From contig JAIUME010000006.1 of assembly GCA_022565695.1 (NCBI GenBank), positions 62,001 through 126,000 on the forward strand: a stretch of 64,000 nt of DNA, in the 5' to 3' direction. How positions within the stretch are numbered: the stretch's first letter is position 1; every line of letters begins with the position of its first letter. The translations under genes were made by a program, and so were the position numbers. The stretch is from Alcanivorax sp. (GTDB taxonomy: Bacteria; Pseudomonadota; Gammaproteobacteria; Pseudomonadales; Alcanivoracaceae). Below, piece after piece: positions 1 to 7,482 of this stretch. The notes beneath the pieces are model-generated. The model had not been told where the DNA came from. It did not search any database and saw only the letters and a list, made by a program, of their open reading frames with translations.

Positions 1-682
1 CACTTACTGAACTGAGCGGCATGCCGGGATAGTACGAGGGGAGATACATCAGCACGCCGCTCTGGACGCTGGTGTCGGATTCCTGCAGCAGGGTGACGGC
101 ATTGGAGAGTACGGCGACATTTTTGCTGACAGCCAGATCCATGGCGGTCCCTCGCACTGGATCGGAATACATGTCATAGCCAAAAGCGGCGAGATTACGG
201 CCGGAGAAAGGTTCGAGATAGACGATGCTGGTGTAGCGTGCTCGCTCTCCCTCGGGATGCACCTGGTAATCCGGGAAGCCCTCGGCGCGGACCGTGGCCT
301 CGTGCTCGGTGAGCGCATCGGGGTCGATCAGCAGACTGACGCCGACGCCCTGGAAGCCGGGATAATGCTCCGGCAGCGCCAGGCGTTCGATAAACCGGCG
401 CCAGGTCTCACGGCTGATCTCATCCCGGGATTCCAGCAGCGCCGCGCCAGCCCGCAGCACCTGCTTGTAGTCGTTCATGCGACTTTCGATCTGGTCCACT
501 GTCCTGCTGTTGAGCAGGCTGAACTCCCGGCTGGCCTGCTCCCGCGCCTGTTCGCGCAGCTGATGCCAGACCAGCAGGCTGACGATCACCGACGCCAATA
601 ACACCAGGAGGGTGACAGTCCACGCGTGGTTGCTGGCCCAGCCGGAGGCGCCAGAGGGCTTTCCTGATACGTCAGAACCCAT
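1..682 (-). CDS. CHASE-domain membrane sensor (partial, 3' end beyond window)
   Basis: The first 227 codons of a gene reading leftward off the window edge. It starts at ATG 682. A short cytoplasmic tail is followed by one membrane segment (about residues 20-41), then an extracytoplasmic region matching the CHASE ligand-binding domain: the stretch RYTSIVYLEPFSGRN and the following YDMYSDPVR (about residues 150-180) are family hallmarks. CHASE domains sense small extracellular ligands and are followed by a second membrane helix and a histidine kinase, GGDEF/EAL or cyclase module. That output module lies outside the window, so the signalling class cannot be stated. The open frame has no stop up to position 1. 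Confidence 0.85.
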   Translation of the reverse strand, partial: MGSDVSGKPSGASGWASNHAWTVTLLVLLASVIVSLLVWHQLREQAREQASREFSLLNSRTVDQIESRMNDYKQVLRAGAALLESRDEISRETWRRFIERLALPEHYPGFQGVGVSLLIDPDALTEHEATVRAEGFPDYQVHPEGERARYTSIVYLEPFSGRNLAAFGYDMYSDPVRGTAMDLAVSKNVAVLSNAVTLLQESDTSVQSGVLMYLPSYYPGMPLSSVS

Positions 683-875
683 GCAGTAATTCCCGTGGGG
701 CGCCCTTCTGTTTTTTGGCCGGCTGTTTGATGGCCGGGGCGCTGATCATGATTGCAGTCTGCCACCATCAGGCGCAAAGGTCATGCCTGCCACGGGATGC
801 CGTCGTCGTCAGCGGCGTCGGGCAATACGCCGCACAGGGCAGCAGGATCGCTCGCGAGCCCCTGCGAAGGCTGAT

Positions 876-1217
876 TTACTGCCCGCCGGCCAGTTGCCAG
901 AGGTTGGTGGAGCGCGCACCGGAGCGGCAGAAAGCCAGCACGGGCTTCTCGGCCTCCGCCAGGATGTCGCGCATGGCTGAGGCCTGTTCGGCAGTGATCT
1001 GCCCGGGCACCACCGGCAGGTGCACAAAAGCAATGCCCGCGCTTTCAGCGGCCTTGGCCAGCTCTTCGCTGAGTGGTTGCATCGCGCCGCCTTCACCGTC
1101 CGGGCGGTTGTTGATCAGCGTGCGGAAACCCTGTTCTGCGAACAGCGCGACATCTGCCGCGCTGATCTGGCCGCATGTAGCGAAGTCATCGGTGTGTTGT
1201 GTGATCGGGGTGTCCAT
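876..1217 (-). CDS. DUF442 / TIGR01244-type phosphatase-like protein
   Basis: A 113-residue soluble protein of the DUF442 (beta-lactamase-hydrolase-like N-terminal, TIGR01244 sulfur transferase/phosphatase) family. It opens with a conserved Q-I-S motif (about residues 17-19), continues with FRTLINNRPDGE (about 31-42), and ends with the dual-specificity-phosphatase-like loop CRSGARS, where Cys97 and Arg102 form the CX4R signature. In other bacteria the domain is alone or fused to a persulfide dioxygenase-like hydrolase that takes part in sulfide detoxification. Here it stands alone, 193 bp from the CHASE gene. Substrate is not known; a protein phosphatase or persulfide-handling role is inference from the family. 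Confidence 0.85.
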   Translation of the reverse strand: MDTPITQHTDDFATCGQISAADVALFAEQGFRTLINNRPDGEGGAMQPLSEELAKAAESAGIAFVHLPVVPGQITAEQASAMRDILAEAEKPVLAFCRSGARSTNLWQLAGGQ

Positions 1218-1274
1218 GAGCGCTCCGTCAATGCTGCCTGAATGAATGCTGCCTGCTGTCCGGGGTCCGGTCAG

Positions 1275-1327
1275 CTCGACAATTCATTGTAGGAGAGCGG
1301 CACTGGCGCGGCCAGCGTGTTGTCGAG
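1275..1327. repeat. Inverted repeat upstream of LuxR-type gene
   Basis: The arms CTCGACAA (1275-1282) and TTGTCGAG (1320-1327) are exact complements. Inside them lies a smaller dyad, CTGGC-GCG-GCCAG. The structure sits in the 181-bp gap between the DUF442 gene, transcribed leftward, and the LuxR-type gene, transcribed rightward. It could be an operator shared by both or a transcript hairpin; there is no adjoining T-run. Confidence 0.35.
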
Positions 1328-1398
1328 TGTCCTGTACTCACGCAACCCTGAGCAGTACCCTTTGACACTGGTGGACTGACTTGGCACAAGGACAAAAG

Positions 1399-2151
1399 AT
1401 GTCGCAGGGTAAGGTGTCTTCACTCCGCGCAGGCTTTCGGGAAGAGGCCGGTCTGGCGCGCCCGTTCCACTGCCTGGAAACCTGTACAGGATTGCTCCGC
1501 AGTAACGATCCGCAGGCAGCCGCGACAGTCATGGGCACCCTGCAGCACCACCTGGGCGCCGCCGAGATAGTGTGGTTGCGTTACCAGGCCGGCGTGCTGG
1601 AGGCCGTGGCCGCCAGTGGCAGCCTGGTGAGTGCCGGCACGCGCTACCCGATGCGCGCCGGCCTGCAGCCTTTTTTGTCGTGGCCCTGTAAAGCGCTGGT
1701 CCGTCCGCGCCCGGCGAGTAACTGGTTGGTGCATACACCGAATCCCGGGTTCGAATGGCTGGTGCCGTTGGCATTCGCTGGCCAGGTGACCGGCTTGCTG
1801 GGCATAGCGGGCCATGCCGATCAAGGCGTCCCGGCAAAGGCAGACCAGCAATTGCTTGAAATGCTGTCAGTCTTGTTGGCAGCGTGCGGCGGTGCCGCGC
1901 CGAGCGTCCGCCGTCCCGATGCTTTGGCGTCGGAGGACCTCAGCCGCCTGACACCGCGGGAGCGCGAAATAATGAGCCTGCTGCCGCGCGGCTACAGCAA
2001 TGCCCGCATCGCCGAGAGCCTTGGCATTGCCCCGGGCACGGTGAAGACCCACGTAGAGCGGATTCTCGGCAAGCTTCAGTTCGACGATCGTGCCCAGGCT
2101 GCCGCGCGGGCTGTCGAGCTGGGCATTGGTCACAGCGGCGTCGAGGGCTGA
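1399..2151 (+). CDS. LuxR-family transcriptional regulator with N-terminal GAF-like domain
   Basis: A protein of 250 residues. The C-terminal 65 residues form a LuxR (GerE) helix-turn-helix beginning LTPREREIMSLL and including the recognition-helix region VKTHVERILGKL. The N-terminal half resembles a GAF-type sensor fold (inference). It has no receiver domain. ATG 1399 is preferred because AAGGA lies six bases upstream; an in-frame TTG at 1381 would add six residues. The stop (2149-2151) is one base from the start of the histidine kinase gene, so the two are co-transcribed and probably belong to one signalling pathway. Confidence 0.85.
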   Translation: MSQGKVSSLRAGFREEAGLARPFHCLETCTGLLRSNDPQAAATVMGTLQHHLGAAEIVWLRYQAGVLEAVAASGSLVSAGTRYPMRAGLQPFLSWPCKALVRPRPASNWLVHTPNPGFEWLVPLAFAGQVTGLLGIAGHADQGVPAKADQQLLEMLSVLLAACGGAAPSVRRPDALASEDLSRLTPREREIMSLLPRGYSNARIAESLGIAPGTVKTHVERILGKLQFDDRAQAAARAVELGIGHSGVEG

Positions 2152-2152
2152 C

Positions 2153-4066
2153 ATGCTTCAGATGCGTTGGCCCCCATGGGGCGGTAATCTCGGTCAGCGC
2201 AGCCTGTTGCTGACCCTCGTGCCGCTGGTGCTGGCCGCCGCCACCGCAGGCATATTGTTGTATGTGTTGTCGCTGACGAGACAGGCCGATGACGAGGTGC
2301 AGCGCGGTTTGCGGGCGCTTGGCCAGATTCATGCCGTGCATGCGGCGCTTGCCGAGGCGGCCAGTGGCGTGCGTGGTTTTATCATTACCCACGATGAAAC
2401 GTTCCTGCGCCCCTACGAGCGAGCCGAACAGCAACTGCGCGAGGCGCTGCAGCACCTGGAGCGGGATATTGATGATCCGGTCCAGCGCGAGCAGCTGGCG
2501 GACATCTCCCGGCTGGTAGAGGTCAAGTTGTCCAATCTGGCGATCCTTGCGGCCCTGTCGCGGGAACTCAGTGGCGGACAGATGCTGGCCTACTCCAGAG
2601 ACAACAAGGAGCTGCTGGATCGGCTTCGACGGCGTATCGCCCTCATGGAAGAGCGTGAAAACCAGATCATTACGCAGCAGCGGCAACAGCAGCAGCGCAC
2701 TCGCCAGATCGGGCATATTGCGACACTGGCTGCGTTGCTGGCGACGTTTGTTCTGGCGTCGCTGTTATCCCGGAATTTCGCGACCAGCCTGATTCGCCGT
2801 ATTCGTCATCTGCGTGATAATGCTCGACGTATCAGTCGGCGTGACCCGTTGCAGGTTTACCCCGGGCAGCCCGCCGATGAGTTGGCAGAGCTGGATATGC
2901 TGCTGGTGCAGACCGGGAACACGCTTTATGAAAAGCTCGATGAGCTTGAGGCCGCGCGGCACACTGCCGAGCAGGCCAGTCAGTCGAAAACCCGATTCCT
3001 CTCGCGCACCAGTCACGAGTTGCGTACGCCACTCAATGCGGTCATCGGCTTCAGCACGTTGCTGCAGAAGGACATTGAGCAGCCAGCGCAACGGCGTCAA
3101 ATCGAGGCGATTCAGCACAGCGCCGAACATCTGTTGGCACTGGTCAACGACCTGCTGGACATGTCACGTATCGAGGCCGGGCAACTGACACTGAGCGATG
3201 AAGTGGTGGACCTGTCGCAGCAGATAAATCATGCACTCGAGATCGTTCAGGGACGTGCGGCGGCGCGGGATATTCGACTGTTCCGGGAAGGCTGTGACGA
3301 TCTGGCGCCGGTGCAGGGGGATGCCGGGCGTGTCTTGCAGGTCCTGATCAACGTGCTCGACAATGCCGTCAAGTTTTCCCCGGCGGGGAGCAGTGTGGTG
3401 CTGCGCGCCGAGCCGCCCGACGCGGCGCATGTGCGCTTGCATGTCATCGATGAAGGGCCAGGTATACCCGCGCATTTTCGTGCCGAGCTGTTTCGGCCTT
3501 TTTCACGTCAGGATGCGCAACAGGAAGGCGTCGGGCTGGGGCTGGCCATCAGCTACGGCCTCATGCAGGCCATGGGCGGCGAACTGACTTTCCAGCCGGC
3601 ACCACACGGCAGCAGCTGTTTCACGCTCTGCCTGCGGCGCAGTAGCGTTGCCTCGAAAATCACCAGCGGGACCCGCGAGGCTGCGCCGCCAAAGATAAAA
3701 CAGCCAACGATGTCGGCCGTAGCATGGCAAATGGTCATTCGCACAGACGACGACATGTTTGCGATGTTGATGGAAACCACCGCCCAGCGCCTCGGCATTC
3801 GATGCCACCGCATCAATGGGCAGACGCCTCTGTCGGCAGCCATCACATCCCGGCCGTGGCTGCTGGTGGAGGATGCACATGACAGCGTGCACAGTCTCCC
3901 CAGCCCTGATGCACCGCCTGTGTGTGTGCTTCGACGCGGCACTGGAGAGAGCACCGACCTGGGCTGGCTGCCCGTCCGTACGCTGCCCGGTGATGCCCCC
4001 GCCAGTGCCTGGCGTAACGCCCTTCAGGAGATCATTGATGAATACGCCACGTCCGGCCATGCGTGA
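2153..4066 (+). CDS. Membrane sensor histidine kinase with CHASE3-like sensor and degenerate C-terminal receiver-like tail
   Basis: A protein of 637 residues. A membrane helix at about 17-40 is followed by an all-helical periplasmic CHASE3-like region, a second helix near 187-205, a HAMP linker, then HisKA with the phospho-acceptor His288 in the motif SHELRTP. The HATPase domain has an N-box (NVLDNAVKFSP, near 400), a G1 box (DEGPGIP, near 433) and a G2 box (VGLGLAIS, near 460). After residue 500 comes a tail of about 135 residues that looks like a receiver fold without an obvious phospho-acceptor aspartate triad. The start is ATG 2153; a second ATG at 2162 is possible. The gene lies between the LuxR regulator and the receiver gene and overlaps the latter by 29 bp. 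Confidence 0.9.
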   Translation: MLQMRWPPWGGNLGQRSLLLTLVPLVLAAATAGILLYVLSLTRQADDEVQRGLRALGQIHAVHAALAEAASGVRGFIITHDETFLRPYERAEQQLREALQHLERDIDDPVQREQLADISRLVEVKLSNLAILAALSRELSGGQMLAYSRDNKELLDRLRRRIALMEERENQIITQQRQQQQRTRQIGHIATLAALLATFVLASLLSRNFATSLIRRIRHLRDNARRISRRDPLQVYPGQPADELAELDMLLVQTGNTLYEKLDELEAARHTAEQASQSKTRFLSRTSHELRTPLNAVIGFSTLLQKDIEQPAQRRQIEAIQHSAEHLLALVNDLLDMSRIEAGQLTLSDEVVDLSQQINHALEIVQGRAAARDIRLFREGCDDLAPVQGDAGRVLQVLINVLDNAVKFSPAGSSVVLRAEPPDAAHVRLHVIDEGPGIPAHFRAELFRPFSRQDAQQEGVGLGLAISYGLMQAMGGELTFQPAPHGSSCFTLCLRRSSVASKITSGTREAAPPKIKQPTMSAVAWQMVIRTDDDMFAMLMETTAQRLGIRCHRINGQTPLSAAITSRPWLLVEDAHDSVHSLPSPDAPPVCVLRRGTGESTDLGWLPVRTLPGDAPASAWRNALQEIIDEYATSGHA

Positions 4067-4517
4067 TGCGCGGCTACTGATTGTTGATGACGAGCCTGCG
4101 AATCTGGCGCTGCTGGAGCAGATATTCACCGCCGAGGGCTTCGAGGAAGTGCTGTCCACGGTGGATGCCACGCGCGTGCCGGGGCTGATCCAGGGCTACA
4201 AGCCCGACATCATTTTGCTGGACCTGCGTATGCCCGGTGTGGATGGCTACAGCCTGCTGACACTGATCGAGGAGCAGCGCAGAGCGGGCAACTGGATACC
4301 CACCCTGGTGTTGACGGCTGACGTGACCCGGGACGCACGTTACAAGGCGTTATCACTGGGGGCGTCAGATTTTCTGACCAAGCCCTTTGATCACGTCGAG
4401 GTCGTCCTCCGCGCCTGGAACTTGCTGGAGACACGTATGCTGTACAAGGCACTGGCAGCACTTGGCGAGATGCCAGACCTGGAGAGTGAGCGCCGTCCGT
4501 GGCAGCAGGAACGCTGA
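4038..4517 (+). CDS. Single-domain (receiver-only) response regulator, RpfG-like receiver
   Basis: A protein of 159 residues. The receiver has acidic pocket Asp17-Asp18, phospho-acceptor Asp62 in LLDLRMPGVDG, Thr93 and Lys115 (LTKPF), so it should be functional. The helix after the receiver (WNLLETRMLYKAL) resembles the linker that in RpfG-type regulators leads into an HD-GYP domain, but the protein stops there. ATG 4038 has AGGAG eight bases upstream and lies inside the kinase gene, giving translational coupling. It is probably the direct partner of that kinase. Without an output domain it would act by protein contact, possibly with the LuxR-type regulator (inference). Confidence 0.9.
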   Translation: MNTPRPAMRDARLLIVDDEPANLALLEQIFTAEGFEEVLSTVDATRVPGLIQGYKPDIILLDLRMPGVDGYSLLTLIEEQRRAGNWIPTLVLTADVTRDARYKALSLGASDFLTKPFDHVEVVLRAWNLLETRMLYKALAALGEMPDLESERRPWQQER

Positions 4518-4520
4518 GAT

Positions 4521-4547
4521 AAAAACCCCGCCGTGACAACGGCGGGG
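4521..4547 (-). terminator. Rho-independent terminator for the leftward exported-protein gene
   Basis: A perfect GC-rich hairpin, CCCCGCCGT-GACA-ACGGCGGGG (4526-4547), followed on the minus strand by a run of five T. It begins six bases after the stop of the leftward gene ending at 4554. It may also slow rightward transcription leaving the response regulator, although there is no T-run in that direction. Confidence 0.85.
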
Positions 4548-4553
4548 ATGGGT

Positions 4554-5027
4554 TCAACCCTCTGATTGCAGTCCATCGACGTGCAAAAGAGTGCGCGAGA
4601 CCTCCCTCATGTTGACGAAAAAGCCATTGTCTACCGGTTCGCGTGTGGTGACGGTTTCGATACGACAGTTTCCGGTGGCGCTTATGCGGTGACTGGTCAG
4701 GCCCAGAAAACGCTGCTCTCTCACCGTGGCACAGGTGACGTGTTGATCTGCCACGTTGAGAATGACCGCCATGTGTTCGGGATCAAAGAACAGACCCTCT
4801 ACCTGAACGCGTTCCGCGTGCACGTGGCCGCCATTGGGGTGAGGCATCAGATCGAAGCTCACCGCTACCCAGGCGCGACCGAGTGCCGGATTGATCTCGA
4901 ATCTTGCCGCCGGATAGTAGGCCCGCAGTGGATCATGGCGGGCCAGCTCGATCGTCACCGGTGCGGCGTGTGCCAATGCGCCGGCACCCAGAAACAGCCC
5001 ACCCGCGACAGCAATGCGTAATAGCAT
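4554..5027 (-). CDS. Exported protein of unknown function
   Basis: A protein of 157 residues with a clear signal peptide: hydrophobic core LLRIAVAGGLFLGAGAL and an AHA-A cleavage site near residue 22. The mature part is mostly beta-like, with two cysteines that could pair (VTCATV and GNCRIE). I do not recognise a family. ATG 5027 is chosen because GGGAG lies six bases upstream; a GTG at 5030 directly precedes it and is too close to that site. A strong terminator follows. The next gene upstream on the same strand also encodes an exported protein, so the two form a likely periplasmic operon. Confidence 0.75.
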   Translation of the reverse strand: MLLRIAVAGGLFLGAGALAHAAPVTIELARHDPLRAYYPAARFEINPALGRAWVAVSFDLMPHPNGGHVHAERVQVEGLFFDPEHMAVILNVADQHVTCATVREQRFLGLTSHRISATGNCRIETVTTREPVDNGFFVNMREVSRTLLHVDGLQSEG

Positions 5028-5051
5028 CACGTTCTCCCTTTGCCGAAGGCG

Positions 5052-5627
5052 TTACGGCTGATAGGGCAGCGAGGAGTGATGCAACACGATGCGCAGCGCG
5101 CCTTCGCTGTCCCGTGTGTAGCCCCAGGTCTTGTCTACCGTGGTGACGTTGCCGTCCTTGTCAGTAATGGAGACGTTGCCCATGCTCATGGCCGTGTTGC
5201 CATCAATGAACAGCGCTGCGTTGTCCACCTCGACACTGCGCCACCCTTTCAGGGCGAAGCCGCTGTCGTTGGGGAAATCGTCATCGTGACCCACGAAGTA
5301 CGCCAGCGCGCCTTCGGCAGTGGTGCGGAATGTTTGCGGCACGGATGTCAGGGTCGGCTTGAACAGAACAGGCCCGAGATTGTAGCCATAGGCCGCATCG
5401 ATCACGCTCTGTGCTGTGGTCCGCGCCTGGTCTATGCCGCCTTGTTCGAAATCCTTGCTGATCTGAACCAGCGCATTACCCCAGGCTTGCTGCGCGGCCA
5501 GCACATCGGCTTCCGTGACAGGCGCGGTGCCTGGCGCCGCACAGGCAGCCGTCGCGGTACCGGCGAGCACGGCAATGGCCAGCGGCTTGCGCAGAAAGGA
5601 CAGGGCAGACTTGGTATAAGCAGACAT
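5052..5627 (-). CDS. Exported NTF2/SnoaL-like protein
   Basis: A protein of 191 residues with an N-terminal signal peptide (FLRKPLAIAVLAGTATAACA; cleavage near residue 30). The mature sequence begins with a helical region (EADVLAAQQAWGNALVQIS) and continues with strands ending in DKTWGYTRDSEGALRIVLHHSS. This layout is typical of NTF2/SnoaL-like proteins often misnamed phosphoribosyl-AMP cyclohydrolase. The fold call is inference from motif layout; no catalytic function can be given. It lies 24 bases upstream of the other exported gene and is probably co-transcribed. A TGACCC/GGGTCA dyad lies in the upstream gap (5645-5667). Confidence 0.7.
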   Translation of the reverse strand: MSAYTKSALSFLRKPLAIAVLAGTATAACAAPGTAPVTEADVLAAQQAWGNALVQISKDFEQGGIDQARTTAQSVIDAAYGYNLGPVLFKPTLTSVPQTFRTTAEGALAYFVGHDDDFPNDSGFALKGWRSVEVDNAALFIDGNTAMSMGNVSITDKDGNVTTVDKTWGYTRDSEGALRIVLHHSSLPYQP

Positions 5628-5713
5628 GAAAACCTCCAGTTGATTGACCCGTTGAATTACAGGGTCATGGTGGCGTTTTCAGGTCGTGTTGGCGTCTGCC
5701 GCAGGGAAGAAGG

Positions 5714-5739
5714 GCGTGTATGCCGATCGGCATACACGC
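5714..5739. repeat. 26-bp perfect palindrome
   Basis: The half-site GCGTGTATGCCGA is followed directly by its exact complement with no loop. A second dyad (CGCGGC-AA-GCCGCG, 5737-5750) touches it. The palindrome lies between two leftward genes, just after the H-NS-like gene stop and about 90 bp before the exported NTF2-like gene start. No T-run adjoins it, so an operator for the exported-protein operon or a cruciform is as likely as a terminator. Confidence 0.7.
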
Positions 5740-5751
5740 GGCAAGCCGCGG

Positions 5752-5973
5752 TCAGCCTGGGTGGCTGTCACTTTTGCCTGGTCGTCGCAGCCCTTCGGCC
5801 AGTCTTGAGCGATCAATGGTGCGCGGCGCACTGGCCTGCGCTTGCGCCTGAGCGCGCGTCTCGGCTTCGGTTTCGCGCGCCAGCTGCTCTCTGCGTTTGC
5901 GCAGCAGCACTTCGGCGTCGGCGATCACTTCTTGCAATTGCGGTACGGTAAGGTGGTCCAGAACTATGGCCAT
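5752..5973 (-). CDS. Short H-NS-like oligomerisation-domain protein
   Basis: A protein of 73 residues. The N-terminal helices (LDHLTVPQLQEVIADAEVLLRKRREQL) resemble the oligomerisation part of H-NS/BpH3 histone-like proteins, followed by an Ala/Gln-rich linker. The DNA-binding motif of full H-NS proteins is absent. It could be a truncated paralogue that mixes with full-length H-NS, as H-NST proteins do, or simply a small coiled-coil protein. No strong ribosome-binding site is visible before ATG 5973. The upstream gap (5974-6257) is AT-richer than the surroundings. Confidence 0.55.
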   Translation of the reverse strand: MAIVLDHLTVPQLQEVIADAEVLLRKRREQLARETEAETRAQAQAQASAPRTIDRSRLAEGLRRPGKSDSHPG

Positions 5974-6257
5974 AAAGCGGTCTTGTCAGTGTGCGTGTCA
6001 GTATTCATGAATAAACGGCGTGCCGCGACATAGAGCGCAGGGCAGGAGAACACCGTTTCCCCGGTGATTGAAAAGTAAAAATGAATAAAACGTGAATGGG
6101 CGGTGCAGGTGGATATAAACCGCCGAATGCGTTTTATACCGCTAAAACCTTAAAATGGTCAAGAAGGTTATTATTGCAGGTTATGGCGGAGCCTGGTGTT
6201 AGGATGCTCTGGTCCCGGGTGCTATTCGCACCCTGACCGGATCATGGAGCCGTTCCG
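5974..6257. promoter_or_regulatory. AT-rich divergent intergenic region between H-NS-like gene and nnrS
   Basis: This 284-bp stretch has no credible gene. The part from about 6065 to 6190 is clearly AT-richer than its surroundings and should hold both divergent promoters. A sequence loosely like an FNR/Dnr box (GTCAA half-site near 6158) is present, but its other half matches poorly, so I do not annotate an operator. Confidence 0.4.
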
Positions 6258-7403
6258 ATGAACATTTTCGCCCTGTTTGCCTCGCCTTTCCGCATCTTCT
6301 TCCTGTCCTTGTCGTTGTGGGCGATTGCCGCGATGCTGCTCTGGGTCGCCAGCGTCACCGGGCTCGTATCGCTGTCGTTCTCCCTGTCGCCGCTGCGCTG
6401 GCATCAGCATGAAATGCTGTTCGCGATCCTCAATCCGGCCATCGCCGGCTTTCTGCTTACCGCAGTATGTGTCTGGACCAACAGCGAGCGATTGCACGGC
6501 CTGCCGTTGCTGCTGCTCTGGCTGGTGTGGCTGACAGGCCGCCTGGTCACTGGCGTACCTTTGCTGCCAGAGGCGCTCATGATCGCCATCAATTTGCTGT
6601 TTCTGCCGCTGGTAATGATAGATGCCGGGCGCCGCATTATCCGCGCCCGGCAAGCCCGCCATGCGCCGATTTTGCTGGTGCTGCTTCTGCTATGGCTGGC
6701 GCAAGCGGCGTTCCTGCTGCAGTGGAGCGGGCACGCCATGGCCATGGCATTGATCGCCGCCAGCGCGCTGATGCTGGTGGTCGGCGGCCGCATCACCCCG
6801 GCTTTTTCCGGCAACTGGCTGCGGGCCAACGGCGGCGACCCGCAGCGCATTCGTAACCCACTTTGGCTGGAGCGACTGACGCTGACGGCGATGCTGGTGC
6901 TGTGCCTCTCCTTGCCCTTCGGCAATAACGCACTGACAGCCATCCTGGCGCTGGTTGCCGCCCTCATCAGCCTGAGCCGCATCGCCCTGTGGCGCGGCTG
7001 GTTGGTCCGGCGCGAACCGATGCTGTGGATACTGCACCTGTCACTACTCTGGATCCCCGTCGGACTTGTCCTGCTGGCGGGCAGCCGCAGCGGGCTCTGG
7101 CCCGACAATGTCTGGATTCACGCCATCGGCATTGGTGCCATGGGCGCCCTGATTCTTGGCGTGATCAGCCGCGTGGGTCTCGGCCACACCGGCCGCCCCC
7201 TGACGCTGCCAGCCGGCATGGTCACCGCCTATGTGCTGCTTCATGCCAGCGCCCTGATTCGGGTGCTGACGGCATTGCAGATCCTGCCCTGGCAACGCGG
7301 GATTGAGATCAGCGCGGTGCTCTGGGTGGTTGCCTGGTTGTTGTTTCTGGTGCGTTACAGTGGGGTGCTGTGCAGCCCGCGGGTGGATGGGAAGCCGGGC
7401 TGA
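6258..7403 (+). CDS. nnrS: NnrS family haem-copper membrane protein
   Basis: A protein of 381 residues with about 12 membrane helices. NnrS hallmarks are present: PFRIFFLSLSLWA near the N-terminus, WHQHEMLF (about residue 51-58), PAIAGFLLTAVCVWT, then GRITPAFSGNWLR in the middle, and a C-terminal HTGRPLTLP motif. The histidines in these motifs are those thought to hold haem and copper. NnrS proteins protect cells against nitric oxide stress, usually under NO-responsive regulators. No denitrification gene lies nearby, so a stand-alone NO-protection role is likely. The start at ATG 6258 is certain from the conserved N-terminus. It marks the left border of the defence island. Confidence 0.92.
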   Translation: MNIFALFASPFRIFFLSLSLWAIAAMLLWVASVTGLVSLSFSLSPLRWHQHEMLFAILNPAIAGFLLTAVCVWTNSERLHGLPLLLLWLVWLTGRLVTGVPLLPEALMIAINLLFLPLVMIDAGRRIIRARQARHAPILLVLLLLWLAQAAFLLQWSGHAMAMALIAASALMLVVGGRITPAFSGNWLRANGGDPQRIRNPLWLERLTLTAMLVLCLSLPFGNNALTAILALVAALISLSRIALWRGWLVRREPMLWILHLSLLWIPVGLVLLAGSRSGLWPDNVWIHAIGIGAMGALILGVISRVGLGHTGRPLTLPAGMVTAYVLLHASALIRVLTALQILPWQRGIEISAVLWVVAWLLFLVRYSGVLCSPRVDGKPG

Positions 7404-7482
7404 ATCCGCCGATAAAGGTTTTTTCGTCCCCTCTCGGGATATTCTGGGGAGTCCGCTACTTATAATTAGCAAAAACAGGTTT

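Noticed and set aside
6148-6170. FNR/Dnr-like box upstream of nnrS
   Set aside because: One half (GTCAA) is close to consensus but the other half matches only two of five bases.
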